A stretch of 10,360 bases of DNA, from positions 1 to 10,360 of the forward strand of contig DASZWY010000019.1 of the NCBI GenBank assembly GCA_035546135.1, in the 5' to 3' direction. The stretch comes from JABDGR01 sp035546135. Its GTDB lineage: Bacteria; Verrucomicrobiota; Verrucomicrobiia; Opitutales; JABDGR01. Shown here one piece after another: positions 1 through 5,724 of the stretch (its first letter is position 1; each line of letters begins with the position of its first letter). The notes beneath the pieces were generated by a model, which worked only from the letters and a program-made list of their open reading frames with translations, was not told the DNA's origin and made no database searches. Made by a program: the position numbers and the translations under genes.

Positions 1-518
1 TGGAAAAGGAGCTGCTCGCCGACGAGAAGGAGCGCGCTGAGCATTTGATGCTGGTGGATTTGGCGCGCAATGACTTGGGCCGGGTCTGCGCGATGGGGAG
101 CGTCGAGGTCAAGGAATACGCCATTGTGGAGCGCTATTCGCACGTGATGCACATCGTGTCGCAAGTGGAGGGACGGCTCGCCGGCGACCAGAACGCCTAC
201 GATTTGATGCGCGCAACGTTCCCGGCGGGGACCGTCTCCGGCGCGCCCAAGGTGCGGGCCATGCAGATTATCGCGGAATGTGAGAAACTCGCACGGGGGA
301 TTTATGCCGGCGCGCTGGGGTATTTCAGCTATGACGGCAATCTGGACTGCTGCATCCTCATCCGCACGGCGCTGTTGAAGGACGGCCAACTTTACATCCA
401 AAGCGGTGCCGGGCTGGTGGCGGATTCAGTGCCGGCGGCGGAATACGCCGAAACCCTGAACAAGGCGCGGGCCATGCTCAAGGCGGTGGCGCGTTCGGAG
501 CAATTTACAAAACTGTAA
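1..518 (+). CDS. trpE: Anthranilate synthase component I, C-terminal part (5' end outside window)
   Basis: This is the C-terminal ~171 residues of a chorismate-using enzyme; the open frame enters from the left edge (first full codon at base 3) and stops at 516-518. Visible signatures of the chorismate-binding fold are ERAEHLMLVDLARNDLGRV, the RYSHVMHIVSQVEG stretch, the AGTVSGAPKVRAM active-site loop, and GAGLVADSVPAAEYAET near the end. TrpE, with the glutaminase TrpG, converts chorismate and glutamine to anthranilate in the first step of tryptophan synthesis in the cytoplasm. The paralogue PabB (aminodeoxychorismate synthase) shares all of these motifs; the LVDLARNDLGRV and IVSQVEG wording fits TrpE better, but the N-terminal tryptophan-binding region that would settle it is missing. 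No trpG or other trp gene follows; the next gene is a sigma factor 143 bases downstream. Confidence 0.88.
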   Translation, partial: EKELLADEKERAEHLMLVDLARNDLGRVCAMGSVEVKEYAIVERYSHVMHIVSQVEGRLAGDQNAYDLMRATFPAGTVSGAPKVRAMQIIAECEKLARGIYAGALGYFSYDGNLDCCILIRTALLKDGQLYIQSGAGLVADSVPAAEYAETLNKARAMLKAVARSEQFTKL

Positions 519-534
519 AAATTATTTGGGAACT

Positions 535-562
535 TGCGTTTAAGAGTAACGGTCGCTAAAGT
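535..562 (+). promoter_or_regulatory. Possible sigma-70 promoter for the sigma factor gene
   Basis: TTGCGT (535-540) and TAAAGT (557-562) are separated by 16 bases in the only sizeable gap upstream of the sigma factor gene. The match to TTGACA/TATAAT is moderate, and it would leave a leader of roughly 90 bases. This is a guess from the sequence pattern only. Confidence 0.25.
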
Positions 563-597
563 AGATTGTAAATTCACCGCGGCGGCTGAATTTTAGT

Positions 598-618
598 CTT
601 TGCCTGGCTTGGGCAAAG
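598..618 (+). other. Small perfect hairpin in the leader of the sigma factor gene
   Basis: CTTTGCC (598-604) and GGCAAAG (612-618) form a perfect 7-bp stem with a 7-base loop, 43 bases before the sigma factor start codon. No T-run follows, so it is not an intrinsic terminator. It could affect translation or stability of the sigma mRNA, or be chance. Confidence 0.3.
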
Positions 619-661
619 GGCATAGAAAAGACTTACTGCGCTGAACGATTGCTATATCCAT

Positions 662-1822
662 ATGGCCACATCGCAGAAAAAAAACTCGGGTTCTCCCCTC
701 CCCCGGCACCTTGAGGAAGCCGAGGACCCGGTGGATGTTGCAGAAGCCGAGGCCGAAGCCAACGCCGGCCAAGCCCATAGCCGGGATTCGGAATTGGAGA
801 CAGAGGAAACCCGCAGAACCCAGCCAACCGAACAGGCGTTTGAAGGCGCCGAGGACACTTTCCGCGATTTGCCGCACAACGAGCGCAGCAGCCTGAAACT
901 TTATTTGCACGAGATTGGCCGCGTGGCCTTGCTGACGCCGGCCCAGGAAGTAGAACTGGCCGCGCGCATCAAAAACGGCGACGAGGCGGCGCGGCAGCAC
1001 ATGATCAGCGCGAATTTGCGGCTGGTGGTGAAAATCGCGCACGACTACAGCCATTTCGGCCTGCCGCTGCTCGACTTGATTTCCGAGGGCAACATCGGGC
1101 TGATGAAGGCGGTGGAGCGCTTCGACCCGGCCAAGGGTGGAAAATTAAGCACCTATGCGGCCTGGTGGATCAAGCAGTCCATCAAGCGCGCGCTGGCCAA
1201 CCAGAGCAAGACCATCCGCCTGCCGGTGCATCTGGTGGACAAAATTGCCAAGCTGCGCAAAATGGCGCTGCAGATGCAGGAAACCCTGGGCCGCGAGCCG
1301 ACGAATGAGGAACTGGCCGAGGCGATGGGGCTGCCGGTGCGGAAAATCGCCCACCTCAAGACCGTCAGCGTGCGGCCTTCCTCGCTCGACGCGCCGGTGG
1401 GTGACGATGAGAAAACGGAGCTGGGCGAACTGGTCTGCGATGAAAACGAGCCGACGCCCTTTGAAAATTTGCGCGGAAAAACCACTTCGCAGGAAATCAC
1501 GAACATCGTCTCGAGTCTCGACCCGCGCGAGACCGAGATTTTGCGGTTGCGCTTCGGCCTCGACGGGGAAAAATCCAAGACGCTCGAGGAAGTCGGCCAT
1601 GCGCTGGGGGTGACGCGCGAGCGGGTGCGCCAATTGCAAAACACCGCCCTGGCGAAGGTGCGCAAGGCGCTGCAGAAGCTCGAACGGCAGCGAACCGTTG
1701 AGGAAACGCGCGAAGAAAAGAACGGCGCCGTCTCCGCCCCGCCGGCCTCGGCGCCGCCCGCCCCCAAGCACGACGACCACGCGGAGCTTTACGCGTTCAT
1801 GCGCGCCCAACGCCAAGTGTAG
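662..1822 (+). CDS. RNA polymerase sigma-70 factor, group 2 (RpoD/RpoS-like)
   Basis: This 386-residue protein would bind core RNA polymerase and direct it to promoters. Region 1.2 is at about residues 76-108 (SSLKLYLHEIGRVALLTPAQE). Region 2 is at 109-183, with ANLRLVVKIAHDY, DLISEGNIGLMKAVERFDP and the -10-recognition helix TYAAWWIKQSIKRAL. Region 3 is at about 187-262 and region 4 at 283-340, with LDPRETEILRLRFGL and the -35-binding helix-turn-helix VTRERVRQLQ. The first 70 residues are acidic and low in complexity and do not look like sigma 1.1. The C-terminus carries a Pro/Ala-rich tail (about 355-370), which is unusual after region 4. Presence of regions 1.2-4 without 1.1 or the large non-conserved insert points to a non-essential group-2 factor rather than the housekeeping RpoD, by inference. 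No Shine-Dalgarno precedes the ATG. The CobW-like gene follows after 53 bases. Confidence 0.93.
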   Translation: MATSQKKNSGSPLPRHLEEAEDPVDVAEAEAEANAGQAHSRDSELETEETRRTQPTEQAFEGAEDTFRDLPHNERSSLKLYLHEIGRVALLTPAQEVELAARIKNGDEAARQHMISANLRLVVKIAHDYSHFGLPLLDLISEGNIGLMKAVERFDPAKGGKLSTYAAWWIKQSIKRALANQSKTIRLPVHLVDKIAKLRKMALQMQETLGREPTNEELAEAMGLPVRKIAHLKTVSVRPSSLDAPVGDDEKTELGELVCDENEPTPFENLRGKTTSQEITNIVSSLDPRETEILRLRFGLDGEKSKTLEEVGHALGVTRERVRQLQNTALAKVRKALQKLERQRTVEETREEKNGAVSAPPASAPPAPKHDDHAELYAFMRAQRQV

Positions 1823-1875
1823 TTTTTTGGGTTTGGCTGCTTGCAGGAGCGGGACTTTCCGGACAATTTAAAAAC

Positions 1876-2613
1876 ATGACCGCGGTTTACCTCGTCCTCG
1901 GGCTGCCAGGCTCCGGACGGCACGAAATAGTCACCCACTTGATTGAAGACGGCCTGCAGGAGCCGGAGGCTGTCACCGTCTATCACGCGGCGGATGACGC
2001 CGGGCCGGCGAATCCGGACCCGAAAATCGTGTTCGTGCCCTACAAGTTTGCCAACGGCCAATTCGACGTGGACTTGAACGCCGAGCCGGCGGAGGAACCG
2101 AAGGAGGCCTTTTTCATCGCGGACGGGAAGCTTTCGGTGATCGACCAGCTTGAGGCCTTTCCGGCGTGGCTGCGCGCGCGCGGCTGGGAACTGGCGCGGA
2201 TTCTCCTAGTGGTGGATTGCGCGCTGGCCGCGAAACATGAGGCGGTGGAGGAATGGCATGCGGCCTGTGTCCATTTTGCGGACTGCGTGCTGCTGAACAA
2301 GCGCGATGCGGACTCGCACGCCTGGGCGCAGCAATTTGAAAAAAAGTTTCACGACGAGCGCTACCCTTGCCAGTTTTTCGGCGTGAAAAAGGGCCGCGTG
2401 GCCCACGCGCTGGTGGCGCTGTATCCCGAGGCGCGGCGGTTGACGCTGGCGTTCGACGACCTGGACGCGGTCGACGAGATGGAGTTTGACGAGGAGAACT
2501 TGCCGGAGGAGCCGTTCAACCTGGAGCGCAAGCCGGACCCGTATTTCGAGCGGTTGCCCAGCGGGCACCGGCGCAAGCAATTGCCGGACATTTCGGCGTT
2601 CCTGGCGAAATAG
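1876..2613 (+). CDS. CobW/COG0523-like P-loop protein with degenerate Walker A
   Basis: This 245-residue protein resembles the N-terminal GTPase domain of CobW/UreG/HypB-type metallochaperones. It starts with a beta strand leading into a P-loop-like GLPGSGRH (residues 9-16), where the expected Lys-Ser/Thr is Arg-His. A VVDC strand lies at 112-115, and an intact guanine-specificity motif NKRD at 141-144, preceded by CVLL as in CobW proteins. The metal-binding CxCC motif typical of COG0523 proteins is absent. The separate C-terminal CobW domain also appears missing, replaced by an acidic segment (about 194-213) and a basic tail near SGHRRKQ (229-235). If it binds nucleotide, hydrolysis may be impaired; its metal or partner cannot be told. 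The ATG gives the P-loop its usual position near the N-terminus. It sits between a sigma factor and a cupin gene, possibly co-transcribed. Confidence 0.7.
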   Translation: MTAVYLVLGLPGSGRHEIVTHLIEDGLQEPEAVTVYHAADDAGPANPDPKIVFVPYKFANGQFDVDLNAEPAEEPKEAFFIADGKLSVIDQLEAFPAWLRARGWELARILLVVDCALAAKHEAVEEWHAACVHFADCVLLNKRDADSHAWAQQFEKKFHDERYPCQFFGVKKGRVAHALVALYPEARRLTLAFDDLDAVDEMEFDEENLPEEPFNLERKPDPYFERLPSGHRRKQLPDISAFLAK

Positions 2614-2663
2614 CAAAAATTTGGAGTGCGCCGAACCGGGCGCGGACTTAGGCTGGCGCTCCC

Positions 2664-3152
2664 ATGAAAACCCCCGCCTGTCTCATTGCCTTCGCCGCCG
2701 TGGTCGCCATGCTGGGTGCGCAAACCCCCGCATCCCCCGCCATGTCCACACCCAAGACCAGCGCATCACCTGCTGCCGCGAAAACTCCCGCGACTCCCAT
2801 GGATTCGCAAGTTCTCCTTTGGGAAGCGATGAAGACCGTCGCCACCAAGACGGGCCAGCGCCGCGACGTGTTCGACGCGCCGACGCCGACGCTCGACCGC
2901 TTTCACTGCCACATCTCGACGCTGAATCCCGGCGAGAACACCGGGCCGCTGCATCAGCATCCGCAGGAAGAGCTGGTCATCCTCAAGGAAGGCACCTTGG
3001 AGATCAACATCGACGGCAAAAAGACGACGGCGACGGCGGGCTCGATGATATTCTACGCCGCGAACGCGAATGAAAACATGACCAACATCGGCAAGACGCC
3101 CGCGACGTATTACGTCATCCAGTTTTACACGGCGAAGACGCCCAAGAGCTAG
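2664..3152 (+). CDS. Exported small cupin-domain protein
   Basis: The 162-residue product begins with a short basic start, a hydrophobic stretch and a likely signal-peptidase site after Ala19 (MLGA|Q), so it is probably periplasmic or secreted. A Pro/Ala/Thr/Ser-rich linker (about 20-46) follows, then a single cupin barrel. Cupin motif 1 is well kept: His97, His99, Glu103 and Gly110 in HQHPQEELVILKEG. In motif 2 (from Gly126) the usual metal-binding His is replaced by Glu137, with the following Asn141 retained. Such single-domain cupins may bind a metal and act as small dioxygenases, isomerases or binding proteins; the substrate cannot be inferred. It lies 50 bases after the CobW-like gene and 24 bases before the exporter gene, so co-transcription with them is plausible. 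Confidence 0.82.
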   Translation: MKTPACLIAFAAVVAMLGAQTPASPAMSTPKTSASPAAAKTPATPMDSQVLLWEAMKTVATKTGQRRDVFDAPTPTLDRFHCHISTLNPGENTGPLHQHPQEELVILKEGTLEINIDGKKTTATAGSMIFYAANANENMTNIGKTPATYYVIQFYTAKTPKS

Positions 3153-3176
3153 CGCGACGGATTTATTGTTTGACCC

Positions 3177-4613
3177 ATGACGGCGGCATCGCGCGAAGTG
3201 ATTCTGACGCCGGCCGGCAAACGGCTGGTGCCGTGGCTGGTGGCGGTGGCGTTTTTCATGGAGTCGCTCGACACGACGATCCTGAACACGGGCGTGCCGA
3301 CGATTGCCAAGGCGCTGGACGTCGCGCCGCTGAGCATGAAGGCAGTGCTGGCGAGCTATACGCTGAGCCTCGCGGTGTTCATCCCCATCAGCGGGTGGAT
3401 GGCGGACCGGTTCGGGACGCGGCGGGTGTTCTCAACGGCCATCGCGCTGTTCACGCTCGGGTCGCTGTTGTGCGGGCTGTCGCGCAACATCCACCTGCTC
3501 GTCGCGTGCCGCATTCTGCAAGGGTGCGGCGGCGCGATGATGCTGCCGGTCGGGCGGCTGACGATGGTGCAGACGTTTGACAAGTCGGAGCTGATCCGCG
3601 CGATGAGCTTCGTGGCGATTCCGGGGCTGATCGGGCCGATGCTCGGGCCGATTACAGGCGGCGTGATTGTCGGCTATTTTCACTGGAGCGTCATCTTTTT
3701 CGTCAACATCCCGATCGGGCTGCTGGGGCTGTATCTCGTGCGCCGGCATTTGCCGAATTACCAGGCCGCCGACACACCGCCGCTGGATGTCGTGGGGCTG
3801 ATTCTCTTCGGCTCCGGCGTGGCGCTGCTGTCGTATGTGCTCGAAGTGTTCGGCGAGCACACGCTGAGCACGCTGGAGGTGCTCGGGCTGCTGGGCCTCT
3901 CCGTCGTGCTGCTGGCGGGCTACGGGCTGCATTCGGCGAAGATGGATTTCCCGCTGCTGCGGCTCGGGCTGTTCCGCATCCGCACGTTTCGCGCGGCGGT
4001 GAGCGGCAGCTACATCACGCGCCTGGGCATCGGCGGGATTCCGTTTCTGTTTCCCCTGCTCTACCAGGTCGGGCTGGGGTTCACGCCGATCCAATCCGGG
4101 CTGATGATGATGCCGCAGGCGATCGCGGCGATGAGCCTGAAGCTGACGATGCCCGGCATCCTGCGAAAATTCGGCCACCGCACGGTGTTGATCTCGAACA
4201 CGGTGATGCTCGGGCTGCTGATTCTGCTGTTCGGCACCATCAACGCGAACTCGCCGGTGTGGCTGATTGTCATCGAGGTGTTTTGCTACGGGTTTTTCAC
4301 GTCGCTGCAATACACGAGCATGAACACGCTGGCGTATGCGGATGTGAGCGGGGCGGACGCGAGCAAGGCGAGCACGATTGCGAGCACGATGCAGCAGATG
4401 TCGGTGAGCTTCGGCGTCGCGGCGGCGTCACTGGTCACGGCGTTGTTTATCCCGAGCGGCGACAGTTCCGGCGCAGCCGAGATGATCCACGGCATCCACC
4501 GCGGCTTCCTGGTGCTGGGCATTTGGACCATCCTGTCGTCGCTGATTTTCTGGGAATTGAAACGCAACGACGGGCAGGCGGTGAGCCAGTTCAAGGAAGT
4601 GCCGGAGGGGTGA
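3177..4613 (+). CDS. MFS multidrug exporter, DHA2 (14-TM) family, MdtD-like
   Basis: This 478-residue inner-membrane protein is an H+-coupled drug/metabolite antiporter by family. Hallmarks are motif D1 in TM1 (ESLDTTILNTGVPTIA, about residues 29-44), motif A in the TM2-3 loop (GWMADRFGTRRVF, 73-85), motif B in TM4 (RILQGCGGAMMLPVGR, 112-127) and the antiporter motif C in TM5 (GLIGPMLGPITGG, 150-162). Length and hydrophobic pattern fit 14 membrane helices. From memory, several stretches (MLPVGRLTM, YTSMNTL, LMMMPQA) resemble E. coli MdtD more than EmrB or QacA; no alignment was run. No membrane-fusion (EmrA-like) partner, outer-membrane factor or regulator gene is adjacent, so it may act alone. 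The chosen ATG leaves about 18 residues before TM1. The substrate is unknown. Confidence 0.9.
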   Translation: MTAASREVILTPAGKRLVPWLVAVAFFMESLDTTILNTGVPTIAKALDVAPLSMKAVLASYTLSLAVFIPISGWMADRFGTRRVFSTAIALFTLGSLLCGLSRNIHLLVACRILQGCGGAMMLPVGRLTMVQTFDKSELIRAMSFVAIPGLIGPMLGPITGGVIVGYFHWSVIFFVNIPIGLLGLYLVRRHLPNYQAADTPPLDVVGLILFGSGVALLSYVLEVFGEHTLSTLEVLGLLGLSVVLLAGYGLHSAKMDFPLLRLGLFRIRTFRAAVSGSYITRLGIGGIPFLFPLLYQVGLGFTPIQSGLMMMPQAIAAMSLKLTMPGILRKFGHRTVLISNTVMLGLLILLFGTINANSPVWLIVIEVFCYGFFTSLQYTSMNTLAYADVSGADASKASTIASTMQQMSVSFGVAAASLVTALFIPSGDSSGAAEMIHGIHRGFLVLGIWTILSSLIFWELKRNDGQAVSQFKEVPEG

Positions 4614-4653
4614 AAAGAAAGGAAGAAGGAGAAAGTAAGAAGGAAGAAAAGAG
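4612..4653 (+). other. Polypurine tract after the exporter gene
   Basis: From the last two bases of the exporter stop codon, 42 bases are almost entirely A and G; the exceptions are one T (4636) and a C just after the end. Short GAAGGA/GAAAG units recur, as in a simple-sequence region. It leads into the repeat region and has no hairpin that would make it a normal terminator. Confidence 0.5.
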
Positions 4654-4655
4654 CG

Positions 4656-4672
4656 ACCACGGATGGCGCGGA
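4656..4672 (+). repeat. 17-base repeat unit, first occurrence
   Basis: The unit ACCACGGATGGCGCGGA occurs exactly here and again at 4714-4730 within the larger repeat. A two-mismatch version is at 5604-5620. The first occurrence sits 58 bases before the second and outside the 117-base repeat, so the unit can occur alone. It resembles the 'ccacggatg' family of intergenic repeats recalled from Verrucomicrobiota genomes. Confidence 0.7.
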
Positions 4673-4677
4673 GAGGA

Positions 4678-4794
4678 AAGGATGAAGGCTGAGGGATAAG
4701 GGATGAAAAGGAGACCACGGATGGCGCGGATGAGCCGTGGATAAGAATGAAAAGGCTAGGCGCGCCGGGGACGTCGCGCCCTACCCCGCTAGCG
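4678..4794 (+). repeat. 117-base direct repeat, copy 1 (left of toxin-antitoxin unit)
   Basis: This stretch matches 5568-5684 along its whole length with five substitutions and two single-base indels, about 94% identity. Parts in order are a GGATGAAGG/GGGATAAGGGATGAAAAGG purine-rich section, the 17-base unit, an inverted pair CCACGG (4715-4720) and CCGTGG (4735-4740), and a GC hairpin GGCGCG (4759-4764) with CGCGCC (4775-4780). It ends in the perfect palindrome CGCTAGCG (4787-4794). It contains no coding potential. The two copies flank the toxin-antitoxin genes in the same orientation. Confidence 0.9.
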
Positions 4795-4814
4795 TGAGTT
4801 TAGGGGATGGACTC

Positions 4815-4843
4815 TTGACAATGACTCAATATTGGGTCATTGT
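4815..4843 (+). promoter_or_regulatory. Toxin-antitoxin promoter with overlapping 26-base operator palindrome
   Basis: A perfect -35 box TTGACA is at 4815-4820; a 17-base spacer leads to a weak -10 candidate CATTGT (4838-4843). Bases 4818-4843 form a palindrome centred between 4830 and 4831: left arm ACAATGACTCAAT, right arm ATTGGGTCATTGT, with 12 of 13 pairs complementary. It covers the end of the -35 box, the whole spacer and the -10 position. That is where an antitoxin or toxin-antitoxin complex would bind to block RNA polymerase. Transcription would start about 4850, at or just before the ATG at 4852, implying little or no leader. Confidence 0.7.
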
Positions 4844-4851
4844 TTGGTGTA

Positions 4852-5214
4852 ATGGAACGCCCGGAACTTATCCCCGTCCGCTTCTTCAAGACGGAGCAGG
4901 GCAACGAGCCGGTGCGGGAATTTTTTCGCAAAGAACTCAACCTGGAGGAAAAGAAAATCGTCGGCGACGACATTCAAACCGTGCAGCGCTGCTGGCCCGT
5001 CGGGAAACCGTTGGTGGATGGACTAGGCGGCGGATTATTTGAAGTTCGCTCCCGATTTTCCAGCCGCATTTGCCGGACGATTTTCACGCATTTTGACGAA
5101 ACCCTGGTTTTGCTCCATGCCTTCATCAAGAAAACCCAAAAATGTCCGCCGCACGACAAAGACCTAGCGCTGCGTCGGCTGCGGCAACTGAAATACCATG
5201 AAAAAAATCCATAA
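4852..5214 (+). CDS. HigB/RelE-type toxin (phage Gp49-like family)
   Basis: The 120-residue product matches the Gp49/HigB branch of RelE-fold toxins, which are ribosome-dependent mRNA endonucleases that stop translation. Characteristic features are the early VREFF helix, PVGKPLVDGLGGGLFEVRSR (about residues 49-68), a strand with Arg73 and Arg75 (ICRTIF), LLHAFIKKTQKCP (87-99) and the final helix DLALRRLRQL (104-113). The length is usual for the family. The ATG at 4852 is preferred over an in-frame TTG at 4840 because the latter lies inside the operator palindrome. No Shine-Dalgarno is present, consistent with a leaderless message. The last 17 bases overlap the antitoxin gene in another frame, so the two are almost certainly co-expressed. 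The toxin-first order is the HigBA arrangement. Activity is inferred from family, not shown. Confidence 0.87.
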   Translation: MERPELIPVRFFKTEQGNEPVREFFRKELNLEEKKIVGDDIQTVQRCWPVGKPLVDGLGGGLFEVRSRFSSRICRTIFTHFDETLVLLHAFIKKTQKCPPHDKDLALRRLRQLKYHEKNP

Positions 5215-5530
5215 AAAGACCAATCCCAACCTTGGCGGCAATTTTGACGACTGGCTGGAAGGGGAAGGGATTCGCGAGGAAGTCGAGGAACGCTCGGCAC
5301 GCCATGCCGTGGCGGTGCAACTGGCGCAGGCAATGGAGCGGCAGGGCCTGACCCAGATGCAACTCGCCAAGCGGATGAAAACCAGCCGGGCGGTGGTGCA
5401 ACGGGTGCTCGACGCCAGCAACCCGGGGCTGACCTTCAAAACGGCGCAGAAAGCCACCGCCGCGCTGGGGCTGCATATGGTGGTGCGCTTGGAGAAAGCT
5501 AGCGAGCGGCGGGAATTGGCGGCGTCGTAA
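5198..5530 (+). CDS. HigA-like antitoxin, XRE-family helix-turn-helix protein
   Basis: The 110-residue product has a charged N-terminal segment (about 1-35, with GNFDDWLEGEGI) that probably wraps the toxin. An XRE/Cro helix-turn-helix follows at about 38-92: LTQMQLAKRM (51-60) is the first helix of the motif, KTSRAVVQRVLD (61-72) the turn and recognition helix, and TFKTAQKATAALG (79-91) the next helix. Its expected roles are to neutralise the adjacent toxin and, with it, to repress the shared promoter through the 26-base palindrome upstream. The ATG lies inside the toxin's last codons (17-base overlap), suggesting translational coupling and explaining the lack of a Shine-Dalgarno sequence. 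The second repeat copy begins 37 bases after its stop codon. Confidence 0.88.
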   Translation: MKKIHKKTNPNLGGNFDDWLEGEGIREEVEERSARHAVAVQLAQAMERQGLTQMQLAKRMKTSRAVVQRVLDASNPGLTFKTAQKATAALGLHMVVRLEKASERRELAAS

Positions 5531-5567
5531 GCGACAAAGGGGTCAAGGGCGAAGGGTGCGGGAAACG

Positions 5568-5684
5568 AAGGATGAAGGCTAAGGGATAAGGGATGAAAAG
5601 GAGGCCATGGATGGCGCGGATGAGCAGTGGATAAGAATGAAAACGGCTAGGCGCGCCGGGGACGTCGCGCCCTACCCGCTGGCG
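5568..5684 (+). repeat. 117-base direct repeat, copy 2 (right of toxin-antitoxin unit)
   Basis: This is the partner of 4678-4794, offset by 890 bases and in the same orientation. The GC hairpin GGCGCG (5650-5655) with CGCGCC (5666-5671) is unchanged. The CCACGG/CCGTGG pair seen in copy 1 is broken by substitutions here. It occupies most of the gap between the antitoxin and the convergent AT-rich gene. The remaining bases 5685-5724 show nothing further recognisable. Confidence 0.9.
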
Positions 5685-5724
5685 AAAATTGTTGAGCCTA
5701 TTGTTGCCTCGTAAAAAGATGCAA

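Noticed and set aside
1..518. pabB or another chorismate-using enzyme instead of trpE
   Set aside because: It cannot be fully excluded from the C-terminal part alone, but the wording of the motifs fits TrpE better.
1145..1816. Minus-strand open frame opposite the sigma factor
   Set aside because: It has no recognisable domain and is a by-product of high GC at third codon positions.
3432..4310. Long minus-strand open frame opposite the exporter gene
   Set aside because: It gives a Gln/His/Arg-rich product typical of the antisense of a GC-rich membrane protein gene. The sense strand carries all the MFS motifs.
4840..4851. Upstream TTG start for the toxin
   Set aside because: It lies within the operator palindrome and upstream of the expected transcription start; it adds only four residues without family support.
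4656..5684. CRISPR array
   Set aside because: The repeats are 17-base and 117-base, irregularly spaced and separated by genes. There is no regular repeat-spacer pattern and no cas gene.
4614..5724. Insertion sequence
   Set aside because: The flanking copies are direct repeats, not terminal inverted repeats, and no transposase or target-site duplication is visible.
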